A stretch of 64,000 nucleotides of DNA, taken from assembly GCA_034931985.1 (NCBI GenBank), contig JAYGHB010000101.1:1-64000 (forward strand), written 5' to 3'. The stretch comes from Halotia wernerae. Its GTDB lineage: Bacteria; Cyanobacteriota; Cyanobacteriia; Cyanobacteriales; Nostocaceae. The position numbers were made by a program, and so were the translations under genes. Shown in pieces: positions 1-8,102 of this stretch. Below the pieces are notes generated by a model that was not told the DNA's origin, did no database searches, and saw only the letters and a program-made list of their open reading frames with translations. Each line of letters starts with the position of its first letter. Position 1 is the stretch's first letter.

Positions 1-22
1 CCAAGAAGTGATTCTTTGGAAT

Positions 23-45
23 CCCCATCCCTCTTTAGGGTGGGG
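23..45. terminator. GC-rich hairpin past the AI-2E permease gene
   Basis: Arms CCCCATCCCT and AGGGTGGGG with a CTTT loop form a strong stem just past the stop codon of the minus-strand permease gene. There is no clear T-run on the minus side, so it is only a probable 3' end structure. Confidence 0.35.
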
Positions 46-51
46 AGGATG

Positions 52-1158
52 TCAATTGCTGTCATAATCTGAGGGCGGATCTTGAGTAACAGTGACTACT
101 GATACAAAATTATCCGTCTTACCATTCTTAATAGCATCGAAAGTGCCTTTGATTGTACCAGCAATCGGCACAGCAACAAGTGTGCCTAACAATCCAGCAA
201 TCTCAAATCCCATCAAAATCGCTACGAAAATCCAGATGGGGTTAAGTCCGATAAAGTCGCCGAGTAACTTGGGAGCCAACAAATTATCTTTAATTTGTTG
301 CATAAGAATAGCCGCTATCGCCACTGGAACTGCCAGCCACCAATTTTGCAGCAACACTAAAATTGTCACCAAACCAATGCCCAAAGTTGCCCCAATAAAG
401 GGAATCAGTTCTGAAAGTCCAATAAGTATGGCAAACAATAAAGCAAAAGGCACTTTCAAAAATAAAAAAATTGGGGTAAGGGTTACAACCATGAACAGTC
501 CCAGCAGCAGCTGACTAAGAAAAAAATTCTGGAAATTTAGCTGCAAGGATACAGTCAAAGGAACTCCGATATGAGATGGCAAGAGATTGACTAGACCAGA
601 CCAGACGCGATCGCCATACAAAAGCATGTAAAATGCTAGTACAACCACTAGCACTATATTAAGCAACCCTGAGATCAACGTTCCGGCAAATCCCACAGCC
701 CCAGAAGCTATTTGTTGTACTAAGTTTTGAATGTTGGCATTGACTTGATTGCTCACAACTTTAAGATCAACAGGTAAGCGTCGCTGCTTCGCAAATACCT
801 CAAATCTCTCTAGGTTTGCTTGACTGACACTCAACCAATCAGGAATCTTATTCAGAAGTTGAATCGTTTGGTCAATTACCATTGGTACTAGGGTAACGCC
901 CAGAATTACCAACAGAGTTAAAGTCACAAGCAAAACGATGATAACCGCTTGAGTGCGAGTAATTCGAGCGCGTTCAAAGAACTTAACTGGATAATTTAGT
1001 AAAAAAGCCAGAATCGCTGCAACACTCAAAATAGTAATAGGATGCTGGAAATATCGAAAAAGCACCGACAGCAGCCAGACGTTAAGAGCAATAATCGGGC
1101 CGCTCAGACCATAAATCAATAGACGTTGAAGGGAGGCCAAACGGCGCATCTGAGGCAA
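52..1158 (-). CDS. AI-2E family transporter (UPF0118 / PerM-TqsA type permease)
   Basis: A 368-residue multi-spanning inner-membrane protein. Hydrophobic segments occur at about residues 13-35, 38-57 and 68-95, then a soluble stretch at about 95-150, then a cluster of membrane helices to about 345. That is the layout of the AI-2E/PerM family. The C-terminal half carries the usual family pattern of repeated Leu/Ile/Gly-rich helices ending in a VAVPIAGT-like motif. Family members export autoinducer-2 or act in sodium/proton exchange, but cyanobacterial substrates are unknown, so a substrate should not be assigned. It stands alone, divergent from pdxH across a 116-bp spacer. A second family member lies at 12077-13228, so the genome has at least two paralogues. 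Confidence 0.88.
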   Translation of the reverse strand: MPQMRRLASLQRLLIYGLSGPIIALNVWLLSVLFRYFQHPITILSVAAILAFLLNYPVKFFERARITRTQAVIIVLLVTLTLLVILGVTLVPMVIDQTIQLLNKIPDWLSVSQANLERFEVFAKQRRLPVDLKVVSNQVNANIQNLVQQIASGAVGFAGTLISGLLNIVLVVVLAFYMLLYGDRVWSGLVNLLPSHIGVPLTVSLQLNFQNFFLSQLLLGLFMVVTLTPIFLFLKVPFALLFAILIGLSELIPFIGATLGIGLVTILVLLQNWWLAVPVAIAAILMQQIKDNLLAPKLLGDFIGLNPIWIFVAILMGFEIAGLLGTLVAVPIAGTIKGTFDAIKNGKTDNFVSVVTVTQDPPSDYDSN

Positions 1159-1274
1159 TCGATTTTCAAGACTCCTAGATAAAATTTCTATAACTACTGT
1201 TGGCGCTGATCATCATCATAGATATTTTTGTCAAAAACGTGTATAAGCGTATCTGATCAAAAAAACAAATCACG

Positions 1275-1919
1275 ATGGAAAAAACTATAGCTGACCTCCG
1301 AAAAGATTACACCTTAGAAGGTTTGAGTGAAACTGAAATTGACCCCAATCCATTTATACAATTTCAAAAATGGTTTGATCAGACACTATCTGCCCAACTT
1401 ATTGAACCCAACGCCATGACTCTTGCCACTGCTACACCAGATGGTAAGCCCTCGGCAAGAATGGTGTTGCTTAAAGATTTTGATGAACAGGGTTTTGTTT
1501 TTTTCTCCAACTACAATAGTCGCAAAGGACAAGAACTGGCAGAAAATCCCCAAGCATCTCTGGTTTTTTGGTGGGCAGAACTAGAGCGTCAAGTCCGAAT
1601 TTCTGGACACGTAGAGAAAGTTTCCGAAACTGAATCAGATAAGTATTTTGAGATCCGTCCTGCAAAAAGTCGCTTGGGTGCGTGGGTATCTAATCAAAGC
1701 GAGGTAATTGCCAACCGAGAATACCTAGAGCAACGGATGCAAGAATTTCAGCGCAAGTATGAAAATCAGGAGATTCCCCGCCCACCTAACTGGGGAGGCT
1801 TGCGAGTAATTCCTTCAGAAATCGAGTTTTGGCAAGGACGCTCTAGTCGGCTACACGATCGCTTGCTTTATACTCACTTAAAAGATGGTAGTTGGAAAAT
1901 TGAACGGTTGTCACCTTGA
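1275..1919 (+). CDS. pdxH: pyridoxamine 5'-phosphate oxidase
   Basis: A 214-residue FMN enzyme that oxidises pyridoxine/pyridoxamine 5'-phosphate to pyridoxal 5'-phosphate, the last step of B6 salvage. Visible family signatures are the MTLATATPDGKPSARMVLLK strand pair for FMN binding (about residues 47-66), FFSNYNSRKGQEL (about 76-88), the PxKSRLGAWVSNQS segment (about 129-142), and the C-terminal WQGRSSRLHDR motif with the invariant Arg and His that hold substrate phosphate and flavin. Length matches the family (about 210-220). The ATG at 1275 leaves a normal N-terminus (KTIADLRKDYT). The integron cassette array ends about 270 bp downstream, so pdxH is the last clear chromosomal gene on that flank. 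Confidence 0.96.
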   Translation: MEKTIADLRKDYTLEGLSETEIDPNPFIQFQKWFDQTLSAQLIEPNAMTLATATPDGKPSARMVLLKDFDEQGFVFFSNYNSRKGQELAENPQASLVFWWAELERQVRISGHVEKVSETESDKYFEIRPAKSRLGAWVSNQSEVIANREYLEQRMQEFQRKYENQEIPRPPNWGGLRVIPSEIEFWQGRSSRLHDRLLYTHLKDGSWKIERLSP

Positions 1920-1960
1920 GGGTAGGGTGTTGACTTTGTGGGAAAATCCCTCAAAAAAGT

Positions 1961-2113
1961 TCATGCAAATTCTGTGTCGTCATCTGAAGTTGAAAATACA
2001 ATTTTTCTTTTTGAGAGCATCGACTGACCAAAAGCTTCAGATGCCCAATCCTTAAGGTCAATATAGCGAATACTTTCTAACGCCTGCTTGACTACAGAAG
2101 TTGTCAAATTCAT
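1961..2113 (-). CDS. small unidentified ORF, distal end of integron array
   Basis: A 50-codon reading frame (start MNLTTSVVKQAL, end DDTEFA) lies in the same direction as the cassette genes, between pdxH and the outermost attC site. I recognise no family. Its orientation and place would fit a last cassette gene whose attC has decayed, or a remnant of the ancestral locus. No good ribosome binding site is visible, so coding status is doubtful. The rest of the 1920-2193 spacer holds nothing else I can identify. Confidence 0.25.
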   Translation of the reverse strand: MNLTTSVVKQALESIRYIDLKDWASEAFGQSMLSKRKIVFSTSDDDTEFA

Positions 2114-2193
2114 CGTACATAAAAAAATACTTAAAATCATCGCTTAATGAAAAGACACTTAATTTTCCAATTAATTAAAATCATGAAAACCTC

Positions 2194-2282
2194 CGCTAAC
2201 GTTCCGCTTCACCCGCCGCTAGTCAACTTCCGGTCTCAACCAACCAACTCAATACGGTCGGCGTGCAAGCGGGTTGTTATCC
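2194..2282 (-). other. attC site 5 (end of GNAT cassette)
   Basis: On the plus strand it opens CGCTAAC and closes GTTATCC. The flanking arms are near-complementary (AACGTTCCGCTTCACCCGCCG against CGGTCGGCGTGCAAGCGGGTTGTT, with mismatches), giving an 89-bp imperfect palindrome. It lies directly after the stop codon of the acetyltransferase gene and is the outermost site recognised. Confidence 0.75.
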
Positions 2283-2308
2283 TGCGATCGCTGATTCGCA
2301 TGGTTTCT

Positions 2309-2797
2309 TTACCGCGCTCTTCGCCAAACCCAGACTTCACCATCCTCTGGATCAATTTTACTCCCGTCTCTCATAAATTGATTCTTCTCCAAAACTCTCC
2401 CGGATGCTGAATCTATCGGCACCGTATAAGCCACAATCGTTTGAATTTCAGCCTTTGAAAATCCCTCTCTAACCAACAAATCCACAGCTTGAGTCGCAAA
2501 TCCGTGTCCTTGTTGAGAAGGCACAATTCCATATCCAATTTCAACTGATCCATTACTGTCTGGAGGACTTTTAAATCCGATCATCCCAACTATTAACCGA
2601 TCGACTACGATCGACCGAGGAGACCACCAAAAACTGTTTCTAGGGTCTTGACTTAATCGATCGTTGACAAACTCGACCCAAAACCTGGGGGCAATCTCTT
2701 CACTCTTAGGAAGCAGCAATCCATCTATGTCAGAGCGTTCGGGTTGCTCAAGGAGTGCAGATAACTGACGGCTTGTGGCTTGATGAAGAATCAACAT
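2309..2797 (-). CDS. GNAT family N-acetyltransferase (cassette gene)
   Basis: A 162-residue protein of the RimJ/RimL-like GNAT group, transferring acetyl from acetyl-CoA to an amine. It has LIVGMIGFKSPPDSNGSVEI (about residues 68-87), then the acetyl-CoA loop region YGIVPSQQGHGFATQAVDLL (about 89-108; Q-x-x-G-x-G/A pattern), then a C-terminal ASxRVLEKNQFMRDG segment typical of the family's last strand. The substrate is unknown. The gene fills its own cassette: the preceding attC ends at 2943 and the next begins at 2282, 27 bp past the stop. GNAT genes are among the commonest integron cassette cargoes. Confidence 0.85.
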   Translation of the reverse strand: MLILHQATSRQLSALLEQPERSDIDGLLLPKSEEIAPRFWVEFVNDRLSQDPRNSFWWSPRSIVVDRLIVGMIGFKSPPDSNGSVEIGYGIVPSQQGHGFATQAVDLLVREGFSKAEIQTIVAYTVPIDSASGRVLEKNQFMRDGSKIDPEDGEVWVWRRAR

Positions 2798-2942
2798 ATA
2801 TCAAACATTGTGTGATCACTGGGACTTAATGGTGAATGCTAACAGATTAATTCGCAGCACCCAACCGATGACTTTAATATTGCTCTGATTTTGATACCAA
2901 CCGACACACTTCAAATTTCTGCCGCAACCCCTAACCCAAGCA

Positions 2943-3029
2943 GGATAACGTTCCCAATCAGCGGCGGCAGATCATCTCAGCAAGAATACAGGCGACTTTC
3001 GTCTGTCCGCTGCATTGGGGTTGTTATGC
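2943..3029 (-). other. attC site 4 (end of HAD cassette)
   Basis: Plus-strand ends are GGATAAC and GTTATGC. Arms AACGTTCCCAATCAGCGG and CCGCTGCATTGGGGTTGTT pair imperfectly over an 87-bp palindrome. The HAD gene stop codon (3024-3026) lies inside the attC core GTTATGC, so gene and recombination site overlap. Confidence 0.77.
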
Positions 3030-3710
3030 AGCCGTCGCCAACGCTGCAAGAAAACTCTCAAAATCATCGTAGCTTGAAAAAACATGAATGGCCCCCGCAA
3101 AAAACAACTTCTCTGCTTGATCGCCAGATGCAATACCAATAAAGGCATAGCCTGACTTTCGGGCTGAGCGGATATCCCAAATCGCATCGCCTACATAAAC
3201 AATATTTTGGAATGACCGACCGTAATGCTTTTCGGCTCTAGCTAATGCAACTGCTGTAATCCCTTCACGAGACTCATCATCATCAGAAAAGGCGTATGGA
3301 ATATTTTGGATAGGAAGATGCGCGGACTGAATTTTGAAGAGCGCAGATGCTGTCCAACCTCCTCCAGCATAAGCTACCTCATGATTGGAAGATTCAAGCA
3401 ACCAGGACAACATCTTGAGTGCGCCCGGTATGGAGTTGATACCATTTACTGCTGCACCTTCTGTCAGCAACTTCAGAAAACGCTTCTGAAATGCCTCAAC
3501 CTCAACAAAAGAAGGAACTCGACCAAGTTCACGCTGGCACACTTCTCTGAGAATACAAGCATCTGTCGCATGACTGTATGATGTCCAGTCACTTGATACT
3601 TCAGAGAACCCAAATACTTCAGACAATGCCTGTAAATATGACTCATTGTCCAGAGCATTTGACTCTGTGAGAGTACCATCGATATCAAACATTACCAGTT
3701 GCATCTTCAC
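3024..3710 (-). CDS. HAD-family hydrolase / phosphatase (cassette gene)
   Basis: A 228-residue haloacid dehalogenase superfamily protein. Motif I is MFDIDGTLT (residues 7-15; two catalytic Asp). The cap lies at about residues 20-85, motif II (S/T) follows PGALKMLSWLLES, a Lys-bearing region follows about residue 150, and motif IV is VYVGDAIWDIRSARKSG with the metal-binding GDxxxD (about residues 171-187). This pattern indicates a phosphoglycolate-phosphatase-like enzyme, but no substrate can be assigned. The frame ends inside attC site 4, and the final residues (LAALATAA) are encoded by attC sequence. The start could be Met1 or Met3. Confidence 0.86.
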   Translation of the reverse strand: MKMQLVMFDIDGTLTESNALDNESYLQALSEVFGFSEVSSDWTSYSHATDACILREVCQRELGRVPSFVEVEAFQKRFLKLLTEGAAVNGINSIPGALKMLSWLLESSNHEVAYAGGGWTASALFKIQSAHLPIQNIPYAFSDDDESREGITAVALARAEKHYGRSFQNIVYVGDAIWDIRSARKSGYAFIGIASGDQAEKLFFAGAIHVFSSYDDFESFLAALATAA

Positions 3711-3830
3711 TCTATGATCGTGTACAAAACACCATTCATTTTAGGCTGAGGGTAGGGCGATCAGCTTAAAACTCCTGCTACCAGTTAATAGACGATTTTC
3801 AAACCACTGCTCACACCGAGAATTAAGGCT

Positions 3831-3917
3831 GCATAACGACCAAGCTCACCGGACGTAAGCAACCTCGCAGACTCAGCCGACCATATTGCTACGTTCCGGT
3901 GCAGCGACTTGTTAGAC
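3831..3917 (-). other. attC site 3 (end of DUF4160/DUF2442 cassette)
   Basis: Plus-strand ends are GCATAAC and GTTAGAC, 87 bp apart. Arms AACGACCAAGCTCACCGGA and TCCGGTGCAGCGACTTGTT are complementary with bulges. It follows the DUF2442 gene, whose stop codon lies at 3912 within the right-hand core. Confidence 0.78.
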
Positions 3918-4220
3918 CGTCGCAACCCGACTATTTAGCCATCGTTGAAACGATTTTTGACTTTCTCCCGATGGTTGCCCAAGAATAAGATTTTTAGCAC
4001 TAATGTCTTCATCAAGCTGATTCCAATGAATTCCGCTACCATCAGCAATGAAGCGATAGTCATTGCGTTCTTCAATTGAGCCATGCAAGAGGCGAGGATA
4101 CCATGCTAGTGGAACAGATATAGTGCGCCCATCAGATAAATCCGCAGAAAGCGTATCATCCGTGACTGTCACTTGCTGAATTGTAGGTATCTCAAGCAGT
4201 TCAATCGTTGAAGAATTCAT
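3912..4220 (-). CDS. DUF2442 domain protein (cassette gene, probable partner of DUF4160)
   Basis: A 102-residue protein with the DUF2442 core: DDTLSADLSDGRTISVPLAWYPRL (about residues 21-44), RNDYRFIADGSGIHWNQLDEDISAKNLILG (about 53-82). Family members nearly always sit beside a DUF4160 gene. Here the DUF4160 frame overlaps its start by 20 bp, so the two are co-translated. Such pairs are often suspected of being toxin-antitoxin modules, but the mechanism is not established. TA-like pairs are common integron passengers because they stabilise arrays. Confidence 0.82.
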   Translation of the reverse strand: MNSSTIELLEIPTIQQVTVTDDTLSADLSDGRTISVPLAWYPRLLHGSIEERNDYRFIADGSGIHWNQLDEDISAKNLILGQPSGESQKSFQRWLNSRVATV

Positions 4221-4437
4221 TCCAACCTACTAGCAATTGCTCTTGATGTTCTTCGACTAGTTTTTGAATGCGGTTAATCTCTGCGCGGCTAAACCCTCTG
4301 TTACTTTGAAGACGGATGGGTTCAAGCCAAAATTTGGCTTCGTCTTTATCACGCTCAACATGTACATGAGGTGGCTCATCACGATCGCCTGCATAGCAGA
4401 AGAAGCGATATGGACCGACTATTAAGAGAGTTGGCAT
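4201..4437 (-). CDS. DUF4160 domain protein (cassette gene)
   Basis: A 78-residue protein with the family hallmark RFFCYAGDRDEPPHVHVERD (residues 11-30), rich in His/Asp, followed by AKFWLEPIRLQSNRGFSRAEINRIQKLVEEH. It is the upstream member of the DUF4160/DUF2442 pair. The PPHVHVE motif could bind a metal, but activity is not known. A TA-like role is an inference from gene pairing and from its cassette location. Confidence 0.83.
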   Translation of the reverse strand: MPTLLIVGPYRFFCYAGDRDEPPHVHVERDKDEAKFWLEPIRLQSNRGFSRAEINRIQKLVEEHQEQLLVGWNEFFND

Positions 4438-4517
4438 TCAGAACAAGTAACCCAAATGTCTTAAACATAGCTGACACACAACTAACAGTCAACTGTCAAG
4501 TACTGACGGCTAAAACT

Positions 4518-4919
4518 TTAAAGTATTTGCAAATGCCTTGAGTTGACCAGGGCTTTGTCCATAAGGGCGATTTCTCTCTTTAGCGGCTCTTGATCGTGCA
4601 TTATAAACATGACAGCACGTGCATGTGCGCGTCGTCGAGAAAGTAAATAAAGAAAATGAGTGCTAGTTTCTTCGGAAACTACGCCATCTAAAACTTCAGG
4701 TAGAAGGCGCACGTATTCGTCTAGTTCTCCACAGCTTTTGTGCGGTTCTTTGCCTTCACGAAAAGAATCTGCAATGCTTTCGAGGCAAGTCGAGATACTC
4801 TCAATAAGCTGTGCTAATCGAAGCCGCTTCTCAAGCTCTGCTTTTTGTAAAGACGAACCAAGCCCAACTAATTCTTTTGCAAACTCAAGAAAATATTTCG
4901 CAATCTCGTACATGGGCAA
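4518..4919 (-). CDS. hypothetical alpha-helical protein (cassette gene)
   Basis: A 133-residue soluble, mostly helical protein of unknown function. Residues 5-60 form amphipathic helices (FAKELVGLGSSLQKAELEKR...) and the C-terminal half is rich in Arg/His (SRRRAHARAVMFI). No membrane segment, signal peptide or catalytic motif is evident. It lies first in the predicted three-gene cassette 3837-4999, 80 bp before the DUF4160 gene. I find no attC between them (no GTT-type core in 4438-4517), so they probably move together. Confidence 0.6.
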   Translation of the reverse strand: MPMYEIAKYFLEFAKELVGLGSSLQKAELEKRLRLAQLIESISTCLESIADSFREGKEPHKSCGELDEYVRLLPEVLDGVVSEETSTHFLYLLSRRRAHARAVMFIMHDQEPLKREIALMDKALVNSRHLQIL

Positions 4920-4993
4920 CCTTCCAAATACAACATGAAGATCGATTCCTCAGGCAAACAACCTTCTGATTACGCCCCCACCAGAAGATTGAG

Positions 4994-5082
4994 GTCTAAC
5001 GTTGCCCATCACCCGCCGCAGATAACCTTTGCATCATAACCGATCAACTCTCGGCGGTCGGTGTGCATGGGCGTTGTTAGCT
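4994..5082 (-). other. attC site 2 (end of AraC-SDR-AKR cassette)
   Basis: Plus-strand ends are GTCTAAC, an exact RYYYAAC, and GTTAGCT, 89 bp apart. Arms AACGTTGCCCATCACCCGCCG and CGGCGGTCGGTGTGCATGGGCGTTGTT pair with small bulges, as expected of an attC hairpin. Confidence 0.8.
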
Positions 5083-5122
5083 GGCGACACTTATGATCGC
5101 TCCTATGCTTAACCTAACTCTT

Positions 5123-6166
5123 TCACTGACTCTTGGAATCTGTATCGAATGCTGCTTTGACTTTGGCATCCCAACCCAATGCTTGCATCCAACCAGGGTA
5201 GAGCGATGGTGGGGCAGTGAGGGTATCCAGTTGGTGAATCTCGGCGGTAGAGAGCGTGAGATCTGCCGCTTTCAAGTTATCTTCAAGCTGGTGCATTTTA
5301 TTTGCCCCAACGATGACTGAAGAAATAAAAGGTTTAGTGAGAATCCAAGCGATCGCCACCTGAGCCGAAGATGCATCATGGGCTTCAGCAACTGGCTTAA
5401 TGGCATCCACTAAGTCATAGCCCTGCTCCACATCAATTGGCGGCAGCTTGAACTCGTTCAGTCTTGCTCCTTCTGGCGTTGGGGTTTCGCGGGTATATTT
5501 GCCGCTCAAAAAGCCACCGGCTAAAGGACTCCATACCAATACCCCAATGCCTGCATCTTCGATAAACGGAACGACTTCATGTTCCAAATCTCGCCCCAGC
5601 AAAGAGTAATACATTTGAGCCGCAATAAACTGAGCATAGTTGTGGTGTTTTTGAATACCCACCATCTTTGCTGCTTTCCAGACTGGAAAATTGGAATAGC
5701 CGATGTACCGCACTTTGCCCTGCCGCACCAGATCATCTAAAGCGCGTAGCGTTTCTTCTAATGGCGTGATCGGATCAGGGATATGAAGCTGATAAAGATC
5801 GATATAGTCAGTATTGAGCCGTTTCAGACTGGCTTCTGCCGCCATCATGATGTGTCGATAAGACGACCCTACATCGGTAATGGCGTTACCGGATCGAAAG
5901 CCTGACTTTGTGGCAATGATGACCTCATCTCGACGATTAGCAAGGGCTTTGCCCAGCATAATTTCCGATTGTCCATTGGTGTAGGCATCGGCTGTATCAA
6001 ACAGGTTAATTCCAGCATCCATCACGCGACCGACCATTTGATCGGCGATTGACTGATCAATACTGTTGGTGACTCCAGGGACAAGCTGACCTTCACCAAA
6101 GGTCATTGCCCCAAAGGAGAGACGTGAAACCACTAAGCCAGTCTTGCCGAGGGTTGTGTATTGCAT
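5123..6166 (-). CDS. aldo/keto reductase (cassette gene)
   Basis: A 347-residue NADPH-dependent oxidoreductase of the aldo/keto reductase superfamily with a (beta/alpha)8 barrel. The catalytic tetrad is visible: Asp and Tyr in LFDTADAYTNGQSE (about residues 55-68), Lys in VIIATKSGF (about 83-91), and His in DLYQLHIPDP (about 122-131). The cofactor-binding C-terminal part shows VIVGANKMHQLEDNL (about 289-303). It is last in a three-gene unit with an SDR gene (60 bp upstream) and an AraC regulator. The attC lies just past its stop. The substrate is unknown; the pairing suggests two reductases acting on the same carbonyl stress or metabolite under the AraC protein. Confidence 0.92.
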   Translation of the reverse strand: MQYTTLGKTGLVVSRLSFGAMTFGEGQLVPGVTNSIDQSIADQMVGRVMDAGINLFDTADAYTNGQSEIMLGKALANRRDEVIIATKSGFRSGNAITDVGSSYRHIMMAAEASLKRLNTDYIDLYQLHIPDPITPLEETLRALDDLVRQGKVRYIGYSNFPVWKAAKMVGIQKHHNYAQFIAAQMYYSLLGRDLEHEVVPFIEDAGIGVLVWSPLAGGFLSGKYTRETPTPEGARLNEFKLPPIDVEQGYDLVDAIKPVAEAHDASSAQVAIAWILTKPFISSVIVGANKMHQLEDNLKAADLTLSTAEIHQLDTLTAPPSLYPGWMQALGWDAKVKAAFDTDSKSQ

Positions 6167-6226
6167 AATAGAAGCCTTTCCATAGCTAATTATAAGGAGT
6201 TGAATTGTCTGGGTGGTCGATAGAAC

Positions 6227-7120
6227 CTAACCAGCCAACTGACCGCCTGTAACATCTAAATCCATGCCTGTCATTGATGTGGCTTGATTAGACGCTAAAA
6301 ACATGACGGCTTCTGCGATTTCATGGGGGATCATAATCCGCTTTGTCACAAAGCCTTGAGCCGCTTGCTCATAGGTGATGCCTTGAAATGCAAAGGACGC
6401 CTGTAACTGAGGCGTATCAACTGCTAAGGGTGAAATTGAGTTGATGCGAATATTATGGTCAGCATTTTCTTGGGCAGCCGCTTTTGTTAATCCAATAATT
6501 CCATGCTTACTAGCGTTGTAGTGGGCAGTTGTACGAAAACCGACATGTCCAGCTACCGATGCCATGTTAATGATGTTGCCGCCGCCTTGCCGTCGCATCT
6601 GCGGAATTTCATACTTCATGCAGAGAAACTCACCCACCGTGTTCGTCGTCATGATGTCCATGAAATTATCCAATGGGATGTCTTGAATCTCAGCAGGAGT
6701 CATAAAGATTCCAGCATTGTTGAAGGCAATGTCGATGCGCCCATACCGCTCCACACAACCATTAACAAACGCTTTGACATCATTTTCAATTCGGACATCG
6801 GCTCGTTGATACGTGGCTTTGCCGCCTGCATCACGAATACTTTGAGCCACTTGCTCTCCCAAAGCTTCCCGCCGACCACAAAAGTGAACAGTAGCTCCCT
6901 CAGCAGCAAAGGCTCGCGCAGTGGCTTCCCCGATGCCGGATGTGGCTCCAGCAATCAACACTACTTTACCTGCAAATCGACCGTTGGGATTGACGCTTGC
7001 TTGAGGTGCGAGTGGATTTTGAGTGTTTGCTTGAGCCGTTTGAGTTGCAATTGCTGTGGTAAACCCAGCAACTCCGATCGCTCCAGTCGCAAGCATTTGA
7101 CGACGACTGATCTCTGACAT
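6227..7120 (-). CDS. short-chain dehydrogenase/reductase with Tat-type leader (cassette gene)
   Basis: A 297-residue SDR oxidoreductase. The N-terminus SRRQMLATGAIGVAGFTTAI reads as a twin-arginine signal, so the enzyme may be exported folded with its cofactor. The Rossmann motif is VVLIAGATSGIGEATA (about residues 53-68; TGxxxGIG). The NNAG motif is at about residue 130, the catalytic Ser in INMASVAG, and YxxxK in AHYNASKHG (about residues 202-210). The C-terminus ends GMDLDVTGGQL, as in the glucose 1-dehydrogenase/FabG-like group. It lies 68 bp downstream of the AraC gene and 60 bp upstream of the aldo/keto reductase. The exported location is inferred from the leader only. Confidence 0.9.
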   Translation of the reverse strand: MSEISRRQMLATGAIGVAGFTTAIATQTAQANTQNPLAPQASVNPNGRFAGKVVLIAGATSGIGEATARAFAAEGATVHFCGRREALGEQVAQSIRDAGGKATYQRADVRIENDVKAFVNGCVERYGRIDIAFNNAGIFMTPAEIQDIPLDNFMDIMTTNTVGEFLCMKYEIPQMRRQGGGNIINMASVAGHVGFRTTAHYNASKHGIIGLTKAAAQENADHNIRINSISPLAVDTPQLQASFAFQGITYEQAAQGFVTKRIMIPHEIAEAVMFLASNQATSMTGMDLDVTGGQLAG

Positions 7121-7188
7121 AATTTCTTACCTGATTTCCTCAAAAATTGATAAACAGTAAGAGAATACGCCCAATTTTTTTGATAAGT

Positions 7189-8037
7189 CTAGGAAATTAT
7201 TGCTGTTTTGCTGACATAAGCTCCCGGTGTCACCCCAATCTGACGTTTGAAGTGCCAGCCAAAATGACTTTGATCGTAGAAGCCCGTTGCGGCAGCAACC
7301 TTCGTAATCGAGAAGCCTTGAACCAACAGCTTCTTTGCTTGAGCAATTCGGAGTTGAGTTTGGTAGGCACTGGAAGACACACCGATTTCTTTGCGAAAAA
7401 TACGGCAGAAATGAAACCGACTTAATCCGGCGATCGCTGCCAATGTGTCTAAAGAAATGTCACTGGCGTAGTGAGCATGAAGATAGTCACAAGCAAGCAT
7501 AACAGCCGCATGAGGTGACTTCAAAGAACGAACAGAAGGACTATTTGAGGCATAGCGCCGAATTAGGTAGGAGAGAAAATCCCATAGGGCTACATCTTGC
7601 TCCAATTTAGAAGTCTTCTGATTCACTACTGCCTGCAATGCTAAAAACAAATGATTCAATTTTGCATCGGTAAGACATGCTGTGGAGAAGAAGAGCAGAT
7701 TGGCAGGCTTCTCAGCCATTTCAGCCGCAATCATATGCAACCACGTTGGTCTGATGTGCATCATTGCAAAATGAGCAGGTGCGGTCAGAAAGGTGTGATC
7801 GCTTGGCGCATGTGCTTCGCCTGAATGGATCACGCTCAAACTTCCAGGAGGGATAGAATAGTATGCGCCGCGATAGTGATACTCACCTTGGCAGTTGAAA
7901 CTCAAACCAAACTGATACTCTTCGTGGGAATGTCTGGGCAGCGGCTCTACGGAACCTGATGTGTAAGCATATTGCTCTAGTAAAATGCCATTCGATTCCC
8001 ACGCATGAACGGAGATTTCTGCTGCTTTGTTGTTCAT
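7189..8037 (-). CDS. AraC family transcriptional regulator (cassette gene)
   Basis: A 282-residue regulator. The N-terminal half is a cupin-like sensing domain (PRHSHEEYQFGLSFNCQGEYHYRG; PGSLSVIHSGEAHAP). The C-terminal 100 residues hold two helix-turn-helix motifs: DISLDTLAAIAGLSRFHFCRIFRKEIG (about residues 182-208) and SITKVAAATGFYDQSHFGWHFKRQIGVTPGAY (about 233-264), the AraC/XylS signature. It is the first gene of a 3.1-kb cassette that also carries the SDR and aldo/keto reductase it presumably controls. A regulator travelling within a cassette is unusual, because cassette genes normally depend on the integron promoter. Confidence 0.92.
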   Translation of the reverse strand: MNNKAAEISVHAWESNGILLEQYAYTSGSVEPLPRHSHEEYQFGLSFNCQGEYHYRGAYYSIPPGSLSVIHSGEAHAPSDHTFLTAPAHFAMMHIRPTWLHMIAAEMAEKPANLLFFSTACLTDAKLNHLFLALQAVVNQKTSKLEQDVALWDFLSYLIRRYASNSPSVRSLKSPHAAVMLACDYLHAHYASDISLDTLAAIAGLSRFHFCRIFRKEIGVSSSAYQTQLRIAQAKKLLVQGFSITKVAAATGFYDQSHFGWHFKRQIGVTPGAYVSKTAIIS

Positions 8038-8102
8038 AAAAACAATCTAATGTTGTGTCTCACAGATCACCTCTCGGTCACGTTCCTACCGATAACTTAG
8101 CC

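Noticed and set aside
2147..2410. Plus-strand open frame of 87 codons
   Set aside because: It overlaps attC site 5 and the GNAT gene on the other strand and has no coding signal of its own.
4438..4517. Possible attC between the hypothetical gene and DUF4160
   Set aside because: There is no GTT-type right core and no pairing arms, so the three genes are treated as one cassette.
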